From assembly GCF_040438925.1 (NCBI RefSeq), contig NZ_CP159258.1, forward strand, positions 4,106,001-4,170,000: a stretch of 64,000 nt of DNA. Direction: 5' to 3'. Under the pieces are notes generated by a model. That model had not been told where the DNA came from. It did not search any database and worked only from the letters and a program-made list of their open reading frames with translations. A program made the position numbers and the translations under genes. This document shows, in pieces, positions 12,524 through 23,045 of the stretch; position 1 is the stretch's first letter, and each line of letters begins with the position of its first letter. The stretch comes from Pseudomonas sp. MYb327 (GTDB taxonomy: Bacteria; Pseudomonadota; Gammaproteobacteria; Pseudomonadales; Pseudomonadaceae).

Positions 12524-13634
12524 GGGCCACCTCCAGCGCACTGCGGCGACTCGCTATCTTCAGGCGCAAGGGCTCCCAATAGAGCAGGCCCAGGCCAATG
12601 ACCAGGAAGATCCCGTGTACCCACCACAACCCCAGGGCCGGCGGGATCTTGCCCTTTTCCAGGGCACCGCGGGCAGCAATCAGGATGGTCAGGTAAGCCA
12701 TATAAAGAAGAATTGCCGGAAGCAACTTGAGGAAACGCCCCTGGCGCGGATTGACCCGCGACAGTGGCACCGCCATCAAGGTCACGATGAACACGAGCAA
12801 CGGCAAGGACAGGCGCCATTGCAGCTCGGTGCGGGAACGGATGTCGTCACTGCCCAACAAGGAAGCGGTGGTCATTGCATCGCGGTCGGTCACTTCGTCG
12901 CTGACGTCCGGTTTGGGCAGCAGTACTCCGTACTCCTCGTACTTGATCGCGCGGTAATCGGCTTGACCCGGGTTACCGTCGTAGCGGTAGCCGTTGTCGA
13001 GGATCAGGTAGCGGTTGCCGTCAGGGCGGATTTCCTGACGGCCCTTCTCGGCCACCAGCACGGAGATTCCGCGATCCTTCTTGTCGGAATTGATGTTCTT
13101 TTGCGAGATGAACACCCCACCCAGATTGACGCGGTCATCCGACAACTGTTCGGTGTAAGTCACCCGGGTTCCGTCGCGCAGGGCCTGGAAACGGCCAGGC
13201 TCCAGGGTATCGAATTCGGTCAGGGCATCCTGTTTGTTCAGCAGCAACTGGAACTGATTGGCACCTTGTGGCGCCAGGCTCAGGCTCAACCAGGCAACGA
13301 CCAGAGCGACCAGCGTGGCCGGGAACAGGGTCATGCGGAACAGGCGTTGCTGGCTCATGCCAGTGGCCGAGAGCACGGTCATTTCGCTTTCGAGGTACAA
13401 GCGACCGTAGGCCAGCAGGATCCCGAGAAACAGCCCCAGCGGCAGGATCAGTTGAAGGAAGCCGGGCAGACGGAAGCCCATGATCAGGAACAGCGAGCCC
13501 GGGTCCAATTGACCGGAAGCCGCCTGGGCGAGGTATTTGATGAAGCGTCCGCTCATGATGATGACCAGCAGCACGGCGCTGACGGCGCTCAAGGTCAACA
13601 GGACTTCGCGGGATAGATAACGGAAGACGATCAA
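12516..13634 (-). CDS. lptF: LPS export permease LptF
   Basis: Partner permease of LptG. 372 residues from a TTG at 13634 (MIVFRYLSREVLL), preferred because GGAG lies 8 bases upstream. A GTG three codons earlier (13643) would sit on top of the ribosome-binding site. The coupling-helix region with YLESEMTVLSATGMS is present, followed by the periplasmic jellyroll (about 130-270) and C-terminal membrane helices (RLSLPLLVFIVTLMAVPLS). First gene of the lptFG operon. Confidence 0.95.
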   Translation of the reverse strand: MIVFRYLSREVLLTLSAVSAVLLVIIMSGRFIKYLAQAASGQLDPGSLFLIMGFRLPGFLQLILPLGLFLGILLAYGRLYLESEMTVLSATGMSQQRLFRMTLFPATLVALVVAWLSLSLAPQGANQFQLLLNKQDALTEFDTLEPGRFQALRDGTRVTYTEQLSDDRVNLGGVFISQKNINSDKKDRGISVLVAEKGRQEIRPDGNRYLILDNGYRYDGNPGQADYRAIKYEEYGVLLPKPDVSDEVTDRDAMTTASLLGSDDIRSRTELQWRLSLPLLVFIVTLMAVPLSRVNPRQGRFLKLLPAILLYMAYLTILIAARGALEKGKIPPALGLWWVHGIFLVIGLGLLYWEPLRLKIASRRSALEVARG

Positions 13635-13726
13635 ACCAGACACTCCAGGGTTGTCAGGCTAAGGCGGCCAAACAAGCAAACACATCAGGCAGCCCGCAAG
13701 GCAGAGCCGCCGAAAAAAGATGGCGC

Positions 13727-13755
13727 ATTATCCTGTGATTGAGTGCGCCTGTCAC
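13727..13755 (-). promoter_or_regulatory. Predicted sigma-70 promoter for lptFG
   Basis: Read on the minus strand, -35 GTGACA (13755-13750), 17-base spacer, -10 GATAAT (13732-13727). This predicts a leader of about 85 bases ahead of lptF. The rest of the 322-base gap to pepA shows no other site I can name. Confidence 0.55.
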
Positions 13756-13860
13756 TGCGCATGCTCACCGAGGCTGTCAAAGCGCTGAAGATCGTACAAC
13801 CGAGGGTTGTCAGGCGCCGTTGGCGAGGTTCAAACTGCGGCCTTTGTCGCCTGCTGGTAA

Positions 13861-15447
<1,587 letters not shown>

Positions 15448-15506
15448 AACCAATGACCTTTGGCGGCGGCGCTTTCGAGCAACGCCGCCAAGGCTCCGGA
15501 ACCGCA

Positions 15507-15935
15507 ATGACCAAAGTCGACTTCTATATCCTGCCTAGCGCCGATCCTTCGGCACGTCTGGATTTTGCTTGCAAGCTCACCGAGAAGGCATGGCGCATGG
15601 GCCATCGCATCTACTTGCATTGCAGCGATGCGGCCCAACGCGACGATCTCGATGCGCGCCTGTGGACCTTCAAGGGTGAAAGTTTCGTACCCCACGGCCC
15701 TGCTGAAAGCGAACCGGATAGCCTGATCGTGCTGGGTTTCGGCGATGACTGCGGTCAGCATCAGGACTTTCTGGTCAATCTCGACCTGAAAGTGCCGGCC
15801 TTTGCCCAACGTTTCGCCCGCGTGGCGGAAGTGGTGGTCGAAGATCCGGTGATACGCCAGGCCGCGCGGGAGAGTTTCCGTTTCTACCGAGAACAGGGCT
15901 ATCCTCTGCAAGATCACCGTTTACAGCGACTCTGA
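15507..15935 (+). CDS. holC: DNA polymerase III chi subunit
   Basis: Clamp-loader accessory subunit that links the psi subunit to SSB. 142 residues, beginning MTKVDFYILPSADPSARL at ATG 15507. Typical motifs: RMGHRIYLHC, LDARLWTFKGESFVPHG, and FYREQGYPLQDHRL at the end. It follows pepA and precedes a small gene by 8 bases. Confidence 0.95.
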   Translation: MTKVDFYILPSADPSARLDFACKLTEKAWRMGHRIYLHCSDAAQRDDLDARLWTFKGESFVPHGPAESEPDSLIVLGFGDDCGQHQDFLVNLDLKVPAFAQRFARVAEVVVEDPVIRQAARESFRFYREQGYPLQDHRLQRL

Positions 15936-15943
15936 GCATTCCG

Positions 15944-16345
15944 ATGGACACCCAAAAACCGCTGCAAGATTCCGCGCATCTGCTGGACGACCTTGAGTCA
16001 ATCCGCCAATTGCTCGGCGATGACAACCTGCAACCACCGTTGCTGACCGACACGGTCGAAGACGGTGACCAGGAACAGATTCCAATGCTGTTCGATACCG
16101 TCAACGAACCTGCGCTGACGACCGAACCGCCCCCGCCCAAGCCTATCGTCGAACCAGAGCCAGCACCCGCGCCGAGCGCCAGCAAGAACGCCGACGCGCT
16201 GCTGTACCTCGACAACGAACTGCGCGCCGCCGCGCAACTGATCATGCAAGACGTGATCGACGACTTCGCGCCGCACATCGAAACCGAAATCAAACGTCGC
16301 CTGAGTGCACGGCTTGAGCGGTTGTTGAGTCAGTACAACGACTGA
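15944..16345 (+). CDS. Conserved hypothetical protein downstream of holC
   Basis: 133 residues with no domain I can name. The N-terminal half is acidic and helical (DDLESIRQLLGDD), followed by a Pro/Glu-rich linker (about 63-80) and a helical C-terminus (ELRAAAQLIMQDVIDDFAPHIETE) ending in basic KRRLSARLERLL. Orthologues of this composition sit between holC and valS in other pseudomonads, and some are loosely named after holC. valS is not next here. Confidence 0.8.
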   Translation: MDTQKPLQDSAHLLDDLESIRQLLGDDNLQPPLLTDTVEDGDQEQIPMLFDTVNEPALTTEPPPPKPIVEPEPAPAPSASKNADALLYLDNELRAAAQLIMQDVIDDFAPHIETEIKRRLSARLERLLSQYND

Positions 16346-16370
16346 AACAGAAGACCGGTACGAACCGCTC

Positions 16371-16442
16371 TCTGTAGGAGCCGGCTTGCTGGCGATTGCA
16401 CTCTTGAAGAGGCCATCGCCGGCAAGCCAGGCTTCTACAGGG
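16371..16442. repeat. Pseudomonas REP pair
   Basis: Inverted REP copies (GTAGGAGCCGGCTTGCTGGC and its partner with TCGCCGGCAAGCCAGGC) between two convergent genes. Confidence 0.85.
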
Positions 16443-16453
16443 AGCGAGTCCGA

Positions 16454-17215
16454 TCAAGCGCTGAGATAGCGACCGATCAGGGCGATCCCGCTGGCCAACA
16501 CCAACCAGGTCACCAATCGCACAAACGCTTCCCGGGACAAACGCATGGTCAGCCGCCGGCCGATCCACAGCCCCAGCGCCATCGCCGGCAACAAGCACAA
16601 CGCCAACACCAGCAACGGTAACTCGGCATACACGCCCGCAATCGCAAACAAGCTCAAACGCACCACCGTGCTGCAACTGATCAACGCACTTTGCGTCGCC
16701 CTCGCCTCGTCCTTCGGCAGACGACTGTTCAGGTAGATCGCATACAAAAAACCGCCACTGCCAAACAACGCACCGAACATCCCGCCCACCGTGCCCATCG
16801 GCACCGCCCAGGCGGCAGACAATTGTTCCGGCCGGGCTTTTATCCACAGGCTATAAATCGCATAGACACTGATAAACAGCCCCATCAACAGCAGCAACAG
16901 ATCGGATTTCAGGTTCAGCAGAAAAATCACCCCCAACGTGCAGCCCACGGCCATGCACGGCAGCAAACGCAACAGCTCCGGCCTGGCCACATCACGCCGC
17001 GAGGGCAACAGATTGCCGAACGCCGCGACGAAATCGAGCAACACCAGCAACGGCACGATTTTCGATAAAGGCATGAACAAAATCAGAATCGGCCCGGCCA
17101 CCAACGCAGTGCCAAAACCAGCAATGCCAAACACGATATACGCCAGGGCGATCCCCGCACCGATCACCAGCCAGCCCACCCCTCCAACATTCCATTGACC
17201 CAACAAATCGAACAT
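16454..17215 (-). CDS. TauE/SafE-family membrane permease
   Basis: Predicted inner-membrane transporter of the TauE/SafE (sulfite/organosulfonate exporter-like) family. 253 residues from MFDLLGQWNV, with seven to eight hydrophobic segments. The two family repeats show as GIAGFGTALVAGPILI near the start and MGTVGGMFGALFGSGGFLYAIYL in the middle. The substrate cannot be told from sequence. A TTG three codons upstream (17224) is the alternative start. It is convergent with the holC gene string and divergent from xseA. Confidence 0.85.
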   Translation of the reverse strand: MFDLLGQWNVGGVGWLVIGAGIALAYIVFGIAGFGTALVAGPILILFMPLSKIVPLLVLLDFVAAFGNLLPSRRDVARPELLRLLPCMAVGCTLGVIFLLNLKSDLLLLLMGLFISVYAIYSLWIKARPEQLSAAWAVPMGTVGGMFGALFGSGGFLYAIYLNSRLPKDEARATQSALISCSTVVRLSLFAIAGVYAELPLLVLALCLLPAMALGLWIGRRLTMRLSREAFVRLVTWLVLASGIALIGRYLSA

Positions 17216-17227
17216 TTCACCCAATCC

Positions 17228-17311
17228 CTGTAGGAGCTGCCGCAGGCTGCGATCTTTTGATCTTGCCCTTTCAGGACCGAAAGATCGCAGTCTTCGGCAG
17301 CTCCTACAAGG
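17228..17311. repeat. Inverted repeat of the GGAGCTGCCGCAGGCTGCG family
   Basis: TAGGAGCTGCCGCAGGCTGC and GATCTTTTGATC face a second arm GATCGCAGTCTTCGGCAGCT with TCCTA, making a long imperfect palindrome. This is a known dispersed Pseudomonas repeat, distinct in core from the other REPs in the window. It lies in the xseA upstream region. Confidence 0.75.
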
Positions 17312-17352
17312 GATCGTGCATTCAGCGGGAGAATGCCTTTATCATGCGCCCC

Positions 17353-18732
17353 ATGATTAAAGATCCCTTTGCAAGACTCGGCCTCGACCGCGAAGTCCTG
17401 ACCGTCAGCCAGCTCAACGGCCGCGCGCGGGTGTTGCTTGAAGACGTGTTCAGCAACATCTGGGTCGAAGGCGAAATCTCCAACCTCGCCCGCCCGGCAT
17501 CCGGCCACGTGTATTTCACCCTCAAGGACAGCGGCGCCCAAGTGCGTTGCGCACTGTTTCGACAAAACGCTGCGCGGGTCCGTCAGGCGTTGAAGGACGG
17601 TCTGGCAGTCAAGGTGCGTGGCAAGGTTTCGCTGTTCGAGGGACGCGGCGATTACCAGTTGATCCTCGACAACGTGGAGCCAGCCGGCGATGGCGCCTTG
17701 CGCCTGGCCTTCGATGCCTTGAAGGAAAAACTCAGCGCCGAAGGCCTGTTCAGTGCCGAACGCAAAGTACCTCTGCCGGCACATCCGCAACGCATTGGCA
17801 TCATCAGTTCGCCCACGGGCGCGGTGATCCGCGACATCATCAGCGTGTTCCGCCGCCGTGCGCCGCAGATACAACTGACGCTGATCCCCACCGCCGTACA
17901 AGGCCGCGAAGCCACCGCGCAGATTGTCCGCGCCCTGAAACTCGCGGATGCCCGTGGTTTCGATGCGCTGATTCTGGCCCGTGGCGGCGGCTCGCTGGAG
18001 GACCTCTGGTGCTTCAACGAAGAAGCCGTGGCCCGCGCCGTGGACGCCTGCGTGACGCCCATCGTCAGTGCTGTCGGCCACGAAACAGATGTGTCGATCA
18101 GCGACTTCGTTGCGGACGTTCGCGCGCCGACGCCTTCGGCCGCCGCCGAACTGCTGGCACCGGATTCCAGCGATCTGGTACGCCGGGTCGAAAGCTTGCA
18201 CCGTCGGCTGGTGATGCGCATGCGCGACCGCCTGATGCGCGATCGGCTGCGTCTGGAAGGCATCTCTCGTCGCCTGCGGCATCCCGGCGAACGCCTGCGC
18301 CAGCAAGCGCAGCGTCTGGATGATCTGGACATGCGTATGCGGCGCGCCTTCGAACGCAGCCTCAATACCCGTCGCGAACGACTGATCCGCCTGGAAACCC
18401 GCCTGGCCGGACAACATCCCGGTCGGCAATTAGCAATGTTGCGCCAACGACTCGACAGCCTCGCCGAACGCCTGCCCCGCGCCATGCGCGAGGGTCTGAA
18501 AAGCCGCCGATTGCAGTTGCACAGCCAGATGCAGACGCTGCATGTGGTCAGCCCACTGGCGACTCTTGGCCGTGGCTACAGCATTTTGCTCGACGAGCGT
18601 GGCAACGCGATCCGCAACGCCAGCCAGACTCACACCGGCCAGCGCCTGAAGGCCAAGTTGGGTGAAGGCGAACTGCAAGTGCGGGTCGAAGACAATCACC
18701 TGACGCCCGTCACTCTTTCTTTACTGGATTGA
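17353..18732 (+). CDS. xseA: Exodeoxyribonuclease VII large subunit
   Basis: Catalytic subunit of the single-strand exonuclease ExoVII. 459 residues from MIKDPFARLGLDRE (ATG 17353; ATG 17344 is the alternative). The N-terminal OB fold (VWVEGEISN-like FSNIWVEGEISNLARPASGH) is followed by the nuclease domain (RIGIISSPTGAVIRDI; ARGGGSLEDLWCFNEE; SAVGHETDVSISDFVADVRAPTPSAAAE), then a long coiled-coil of Arg-rich helices (about 290-400) and the terminal GRGYSIL segment. The small subunit gene is not adjacent. Confidence 0.96.
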   Translation: MIKDPFARLGLDREVLTVSQLNGRARVLLEDVFSNIWVEGEISNLARPASGHVYFTLKDSGAQVRCALFRQNAARVRQALKDGLAVKVRGKVSLFEGRGDYQLILDNVEPAGDGALRLAFDALKEKLSAEGLFSAERKVPLPAHPQRIGIISSPTGAVIRDIISVFRRRAPQIQLTLIPTAVQGREATAQIVRALKLADARGFDALILARGGGSLEDLWCFNEEAVARAVDACVTPIVSAVGHETDVSISDFVADVRAPTPSAAAELLAPDSSDLVRRVESLHRRLVMRMRDRLMRDRLRLEGISRRLRHPGERLRQQAQRLDDLDMRMRRAFERSLNTRRERLIRLETRLAGQHPGRQLAMLRQRLDSLAERLPRAMREGLKSRRLQLHSQMQTLHVVSPLATLGRGYSILLDERGNAIRNASQTHTGQRLKAKLGEGELQVRVEDNHLTPVTLSLLD

Positions 18733-18735
18733 TCC

Positions 18736-19557
18736 ATGCCGCGTTTCCTAGCTCCGCTGCTGTTGCTATGCCTGACCTTCAACGCTCACGCCGACAGCTA
18801 CATCACCCGCCTGTTGAACAAACCGGTGCCGGGCGGCGTGGCCGTCGTGGACCTGGGTGCGTCGGCGCAAGCACCGAAAGCCAGCTATCAGGGCAAACCG
18901 GTGTTGGTGGTCAAGGAACAAAACAACTGGCTGGCGATTGTCGGTGTGCCGTTGACCGTGAAACCCGGCACTCAGTCCATCAGCAGCGGCGGTCGCAACC
19001 TGAGTTTTACCGTCGGCAACAAGAAATACCCGGAACAACGCATCACCCTGAAAAACACTCAGCAGGTCAATCCGGACCCGGAGAATCTCAAGCGCATCGA
19101 GCGTGAACTGGCCGAGCAGATTGCCGCCTATCGCACCTTCAGCCCGAACACTCCAAGCAACCTGTTGTTGGACAAACCGGTCAACGGCCCGCTGTCGAGC
19201 AAGTTCGGCGTTCGCCGGTTCTTCAACGGCGAAGAACGCAATCCCCACTCCGGTCTGGATTTCGCCGTAGGCGCTGGCACACCGATCAAGACCCCGGCCG
19301 CCGGCAAGGTGATTCTGATCGGCAATTACTTCTTCAATGGCAATACGGTGTTTGTCGATCATGGCCAGGGCTTTATCAGCATGTTCTGCCACATGTCGAA
19401 AATCGATGTGAAGGTTGGCCAGCAAATGGCGCGCGGCGGCGTGGTGGGCAAGGTTGGTGCGACTGGCCGGGCGACCGGGCCGCACATGCACTGGAATATC
19501 AGTCTGAACGATGCGCGGGTGGATCCGGCGATTTTTATCGGGGCGTTTCAGCCCTGA
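18736..19557 (+). CDS. M23-family (LytM) metallopeptidase
   Basis: Predicted periplasmic peptidoglycan endopeptidase. 273 residues with a signal peptide (about 1-19, cut after NAHA). Residues about 30-110 form an N-terminal beta domain, and the LytM domain spans about 160-270. Zinc ligands are visible in NPHSGLDFA and GPHMHW, and the lysostaphin fold shows TPAAGKVILIG and VGKVGATGRATG. It begins 4 bases after xseA, so the two are probably co-transcribed; the same pairing occurs in other pseudomonads. Confidence 0.93.
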   Translation: MPRFLAPLLLLCLTFNAHADSYITRLLNKPVPGGVAVVDLGASAQAPKASYQGKPVLVVKEQNNWLAIVGVPLTVKPGTQSISSGGRNLSFTVGNKKYPEQRITLKNTQQVNPDPENLKRIERELAEQIAAYRTFSPNTPSNLLLDKPVNGPLSSKFGVRRFFNGEERNPHSGLDFAVGAGTPIKTPAAGKVILIGNYFFNGNTVFVDHGQGFISMFCHMSKIDVKVGQQMARGGVVGKVGATGRATGPHMHWNISLNDARVDPAIFIGAFQP

Positions 19558-19579
19558 TTACTGAGCAAGAGGGCTGACG

Positions 19580-19635
19580 CTATCGCGAGCAATCACAGCG
19601 CAATCCTTGTAGGAGTGAGCCTGCTCGCGATGAGG
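19580..19635. repeat. Pseudomonas REP remnant pair
   Basis: CTATCGCGAGCAATC (first arm lost) and GTAGGAGTGAGCCTGCTCGC (second arm good) between convergent genes. Confidence 0.7.
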
Positions 19636-19651
19636 GCCTCACAGGCACCGC

Positions 19652-20008
19652 CTATTCCGCCTCCAAATCCTCAATCCCATGGACTTCCCGGTCTGCCAGG
19701 CAGTGTTTGATCCACTCCTGAGTCTCCTGCGAGAACCCCGTCAACTCTTCAGCCGTGATCAACTCCCGCGCGCACAACCCAAGCAAATGCGAGCGAGCTT
19801 CGTGTCGGGAGAACCTGAAGACGCCAAACGCCCAGTACAATTCTTTCTGCCCGGCCTTCAGCAGTTCTTCACTGGCATCGATTCGCTCGTAGGGCGCGAT
19901 GCTCTTGTCCAGCACGATCTTTTCAACGTCAGTCATGATGCGGGTGCACATCCGCTCATGGGCCACCGGGCGCAACACGCAATAGCATTTCCAATCGGAC
20001 TCGTTCAT
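19652..20008 (-). CDS. Conserved hypothetical protein
   Basis: 118 residues starting MNESDWKCYCVLRPVAHERM at ATG 20008. No domain recognised, no signal peptide or membrane segment. The middle is charged and helical (ERIDASEELLKAGQKELYWAFGVFRFSRHEARSHLLGL), with three Cys in the protein (WKCYC and GLCARE). Codon use is like that of neighbours. An upstream open stretch to 20089 lacks family-like sequence, so the inner ATG was chosen. Confidence 0.7.
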   Translation of the reverse strand: MNESDWKCYCVLRPVAHERMCTRIMTDVEKIVLDKSIAPYERIDASEELLKAGQKELYWAFGVFRFSRHEARSHLLGLCARELITAEELTGFSQETQEWIKHCLADREVHGIEDLEAE

Positions 20009-20229
20009 TGCCGACTCCTGCCTGCCAGTCGAGTGCCTTAAGAATAGCCCCACTCCCCGCACTCGACGCCCAATCCATCGATTGCGCATCGTTCAAACCT
20101 TGCGCAAAAACCTCGAAGATCATGGGCATCACGAGCAATAAAATCTCGATAAACAAGCGCTCACGAGTATTCCTCTCAATTTTTTTCGACTGCTTGCCAT
20201 CCTTCCCACTCGCGGTTAGGGTTGAAGGC

Positions 20230-20307
20230 ATGAAAACCTCTCACACCCTCATTCAGCTTCGCCAGCACCGCAGCCTGTGCCTAGTCAGCGCACGACTGCC
20301 GGGCTGA
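20230..20307 (+). CDS. Possible leuA leader peptide
   Basis: 25-codon ORF in the otherwise empty 390-base gap (20009-20398) ahead of leuA, with AGGG 8 bases upstream of its ATG. It encodes five Leu codons (CTC, CTT, CTG, CTA, CTG) clustered toward the end ([10 protein letters not shown]). The rare CTA is the kind of codon used by leucine attenuators. GC-rich inverted repeats follow (GCCGGGCTGAATCGCGGC; GGCCG facing CGGCC across a T-run at about 20364-20379). Transcription attenuation of leuA is inferred; a classic terminator is not clear-cut. Confidence 0.35.
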   Translation: MKTSHTLIQLRQHRSLCLVSARLPG

Positions 20308-20398
20308 ATCGCGGCACCTCGTCCTACGCTCTACCCCAGAACATTTTGATCCACCGGCAGGCCGCCTTTTTTCGGCCCACACAATAAGGATTACCCCG

Positions 20399-22078
20399 AT
20401 GAGCATGCTCAAAGACCCGTCTTCGAAATACCGCGCGTTCCCCACCATCGATATTCCTGATCGTACCTGGCCGTCGAAAACCATCACCACCGCGCCGATC
20501 TGGTGCAGCTCTGACCTGCGTGACGGCAACCAGTCGCTGATCGAGCCGATGGACGCCGTCAAGAAGCTGCGTTTCTGGAAAACCCTGGTGCAGGTCGGCG
20601 TTAAGGAAATCGAAGCATCGTTTCCGGCCGCTTCGCAAACCGACTTCGACTTCGTCCGCACCCTGATCGAAGGCAACCACATCCCGGACGACACCACCAT
20701 CCAGGTGCTGACCCAGGGCCGTGAAGACCTGATCGAGCGCACCTTCGAATCCCTGCGCGGCGCGAAGAAAGCCATCGTTCACCTGTACAACGCGACCTCC
20801 CCGTCCTTCCGCCGCATTGTCTTCAACCAGGACAAAGACGGGATCAAGGAAATCGCCGTCAGCGCTGCCAAGCTGTTCGTCAAATACGCAGCCATGCAGC
20901 CGGACACCGAGTGGACCTTCGAATACTCGCCGGAAACCTTCAGCGCCACCGAACTGGAGTTCGCCAAGGAAGTCTGCGATGCGGTCATCGAGGTCTGGAA
21001 CCCGACGCCCGAGCACAAGATGATTCTCAACCTGCCGGCCACCGTCGAATGCGCGACCCCGAACATCTACGCCGACCAGATCGAATGGTTCGGCCGTCAC
21101 ATCAACCGTCGTGACAGTGTGATCATCAGCCTGCACACCCACAACGACCGTGGCACTGGCGTTGCCGCTACCGAACTGGGCCTGATGGCCGGCGCCGACC
21201 GTGTCGAAGGCTGCCTGTTCGGCAACGGCGAGCGTACCGGTAACGTCGACCTGGTCACCGTGGCCCTGAACATGTACACCCAAGGCCTCGACCCTCAGCT
21301 GGACTTCTCCGACATCGACGGCGTGCGCAAAGTCGTCGAAGAGTGCAACCAGATCCAGGTGCACCCGCGTCACCCGTACGTCGGCGACCTGGTGCACACC
21401 GCGTTCTCCGGCTCGCACCAGGATGCGATCCGCAAGGGCTTCGCCCAGCAGAAATCCGACGCACTGTGGGAAGTGCCGTACTTGCCAATCGACCCGGCCG
21501 ATATCGGCCGCAGCTACGAGGCGGTCATCCGCGTCAACAGCCAGTCGGGCAAAGGTGGTATCGCCTACCTGCTGGAACAGGAATACGGCATCAGCTTGCC
21601 GCGTCGCATGCAGATCGAGTTCAGTCAGGTCGTGCAGCGTGAAACCGATCGCCTGGGCCTGGAAATGACCGCCAAGCAGATTCACTCGCTGTTGATCAGC
21701 GAGTATCTGCAAGCCAACACCCCGTACGCGCTGGTCAGCCATCGCCTGCAGGAAGAAAACGGCAACAGCGCCGTCGAAGTCGAAGTGGCCAGCAAAGGCC
21801 AGGGTGAAACCAACCTGCATTGGCGCGGCAAGGGCAATGGCGCCCTGGAAGCACTGGTGGCTGGCCTGCCGATTCCGGTGGAAATCATGGACTACAACGA
21901 ACACGCCATCGGCGCGGGCACCAATGCCAAGGCCGCGGCCTACATTGAACTGCGCGTGAACGGCGAACGTGCGGTGCACGGCGTGGGTATCGATGAAAAC
22001 ATCACCACCGCCAGCTTCAAGGCACTGTTCAGCGCGCTCAACCGTTCGCTGAGCCAGCCGGAAGCGAAAGCGGCGTAA
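20399..22078 (+). CDS. leuA: 2-isopropylmalate synthase
   Basis: First committed enzyme of leucine synthesis: condenses acetyl-CoA with 2-oxoisovalerate, cytoplasmic. 559 residues, the long class-II form typical of pseudomonads and actinobacteria. The TIM barrel has [19 protein letters not shown] catalytic and metal motifs near the N-terminus and [11 protein letters not shown]. The C-terminal regulatory domain for leucine feedback starts near residue 420. It stands alone, followed by a strong terminator. Confidence 0.96.
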   Translation: MSMLKDPSSKYRAFPTIDIPDRTWPSKTITTAPIWCSSDLRDGNQSLIEPMDAVKKLRFWKTLVQVGVKEIEASFPAASQTDFDFVRTLIEGNHIPDDTTIQVLTQGREDLIERTFESLRGAKKAIVHLYNATSPSFRRIVFNQDKDGIKEIAVSAAKLFVKYAAMQPDTEWTFEYSPETFSATELEFAKEVCDAVIEVWNPTPEHKMILNLPATVECATPNIYADQIEWFGRHINRRDSVIISLHTHNDRGTGVAATELGLMAGADRVEGCLFGNGERTGNVDLVTVALNMYTQGLDPQLDFSDIDGVRKVVEECNQIQVHPRHPYVGDLVHTAFSGSHQDAIRKGFAQQKSDALWEVPYLPIDPADIGRSYEAVIRVNSQSGKGGIAYLLEQEYGISLPRRMQIEFSQVVQRETDRLGLEMTAKQIHSLLISEYLQANTPYALVSHRLQEENGNSAVEVEVASKGQGETNLHWRGKGNGALEALVAGLPIPVEIMDYNEHAIGAGTNAKAAAYIELRVNGERAVHGVGIDENITTASFKALFSALNRSLSQPEAKAA

Positions 22079-22095
22079 GCCATCGCAGAAATGCA

Positions 22096-22132
22096 AAAGG
22101 CCCCAAGGTGCAAACCTCGGGGCCTTTTTTTG
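22096..22132 (+). terminator. Terminator of leuA
   Basis: AGGCCCC pairs with GGGGCCT (22098-22125, with an inner AGGT/ACCT) followed by a run of T. Ends the leuA transcript. Confidence 0.9.
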
Positions 22133-22161
22133 CCTGCTGGTTTTGTGTTGTCTGAACTGGC

Positions 22162-22231
22162 CCATCGCCAGCAGGCTGGCTCCCACAGGAAATCGCCTTT
22201 CCAATGTGGGAGCCAGCCTGCTGGCGATGAG
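22162..22231. repeat. Pseudomonas REP pair
   Basis: Inverted pair: ATCGCCAGCAGGCTGGCTCC and GGAGCCAGCCTGCTGGCGAT, separated by about 25 bases, between leuA and the convergent amidase gene. Confidence 0.85.
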
Positions 22232-22253
22232 GCCCTGTCAGGCGCAGCGAATG

Positions 22254-23045
22254 TCAGGTGAATTCGAAGGTATCGGCATCCAGATTCGCCGGAAACCGCG
22301 TGCGATAAGCCGCCAGTTCCGCCGCATCCAGCGTCACCTTGAACACGCCATCCGCCTCACCCGCACTGAGCAAGGTCTCACCCTGGAAATCCAGTACCTG
22401 ACTGTCACCGGTATAGGCAAAACCTTTGCCATCGGTGCCGATGCGATTCACCGCCGCGACATAGCACAGGTTCTCGATCGCGCGCGCCGGCAACAAACGA
22501 TTCCAGTGCTGGCGACGCGCGCCTGGCCAGTTGGCGGTGTACAGCAGCAGGTCAGTGTCCTGGGCATCGCGGCTCCAGACCGGGAAGCGCAAGTCGTAGC
22601 AAATCAGCGGACGCACGCGCCAACCCTTGAGCTCGAACTGCACCTGGCGCTCGCCGGGGGTGTAGTGATTGTGCTCGCCGGCCATGCGGAACAAATGGCG
22701 CTTGTCGTAGTGCAACACCTCGCCGTCCGGCCGCGCCCACAACAGTCGATTGCGGTGACTGCCGTCGGTGGCCTGAACGATCACGCTACCGGTGATCACC
22801 GCATCAAGTTTCGCCGCTTGAACGCGCAGCCATTTGCTGGTGGGGCCGCTTTCCGCTTCCGCGAGAGTTTCAGACTCCATCGAGAACCCGGTGGTGAACA
22901 TTTCCGGCAGGATGATCAGATCAGCGCCGCGAGCCTGCTCCAGCAACGGCTCGAAATGCTCCAGATTTGCCTGACGATCATGCCAGGCCAGGGAGGTCTG
23001 AATCAGCGCGACGGTCAAATTCGGCAGCGCACTCAAATCACGCAT
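22254..23045 (-). CDS. Carbon-nitrogen hydrolase (omega-amidase type, YafV-like)
   Basis: Nitrilase-superfamily amidase, 263 residues. The catalytic triad is visible: Glu48 in LPEMFTTGF, Lys115 in HYDKRHLF, Cys149 in LICYDLRFP. The likely substrate is an alpha-ketoglutaramate/ketosuccinamate-type compound, from family knowledge. It overlaps the aminotransferase gene upstream by 13 bases. A methionine/glutamine transaminase next to an omega-amidase fits a transamination plus deamidation salvage step for 2-oxo-acids. Confidence 0.9.
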   Translation of the reverse strand: MRDLSALPNLTVALIQTSLAWHDRQANLEHFEPLLEQARGADLIILPEMFTTGFSMESETLAEAESGPTSKWLRVQAAKLDAVITGSVIVQATDGSHRNRLLWARPDGEVLHYDKRHLFRMAGEHNHYTPGERQVQFELKGWRVRPLICYDLRFPVWSRDAQDTDLLLYTANWPGARRQHWNRLLPARAIENLCYVAAVNRIGTDGKGFAYTGDSQVLDFQGETLLSAGEADGVFKVTLDAAELAAYRTRFPANLDADTFEFT

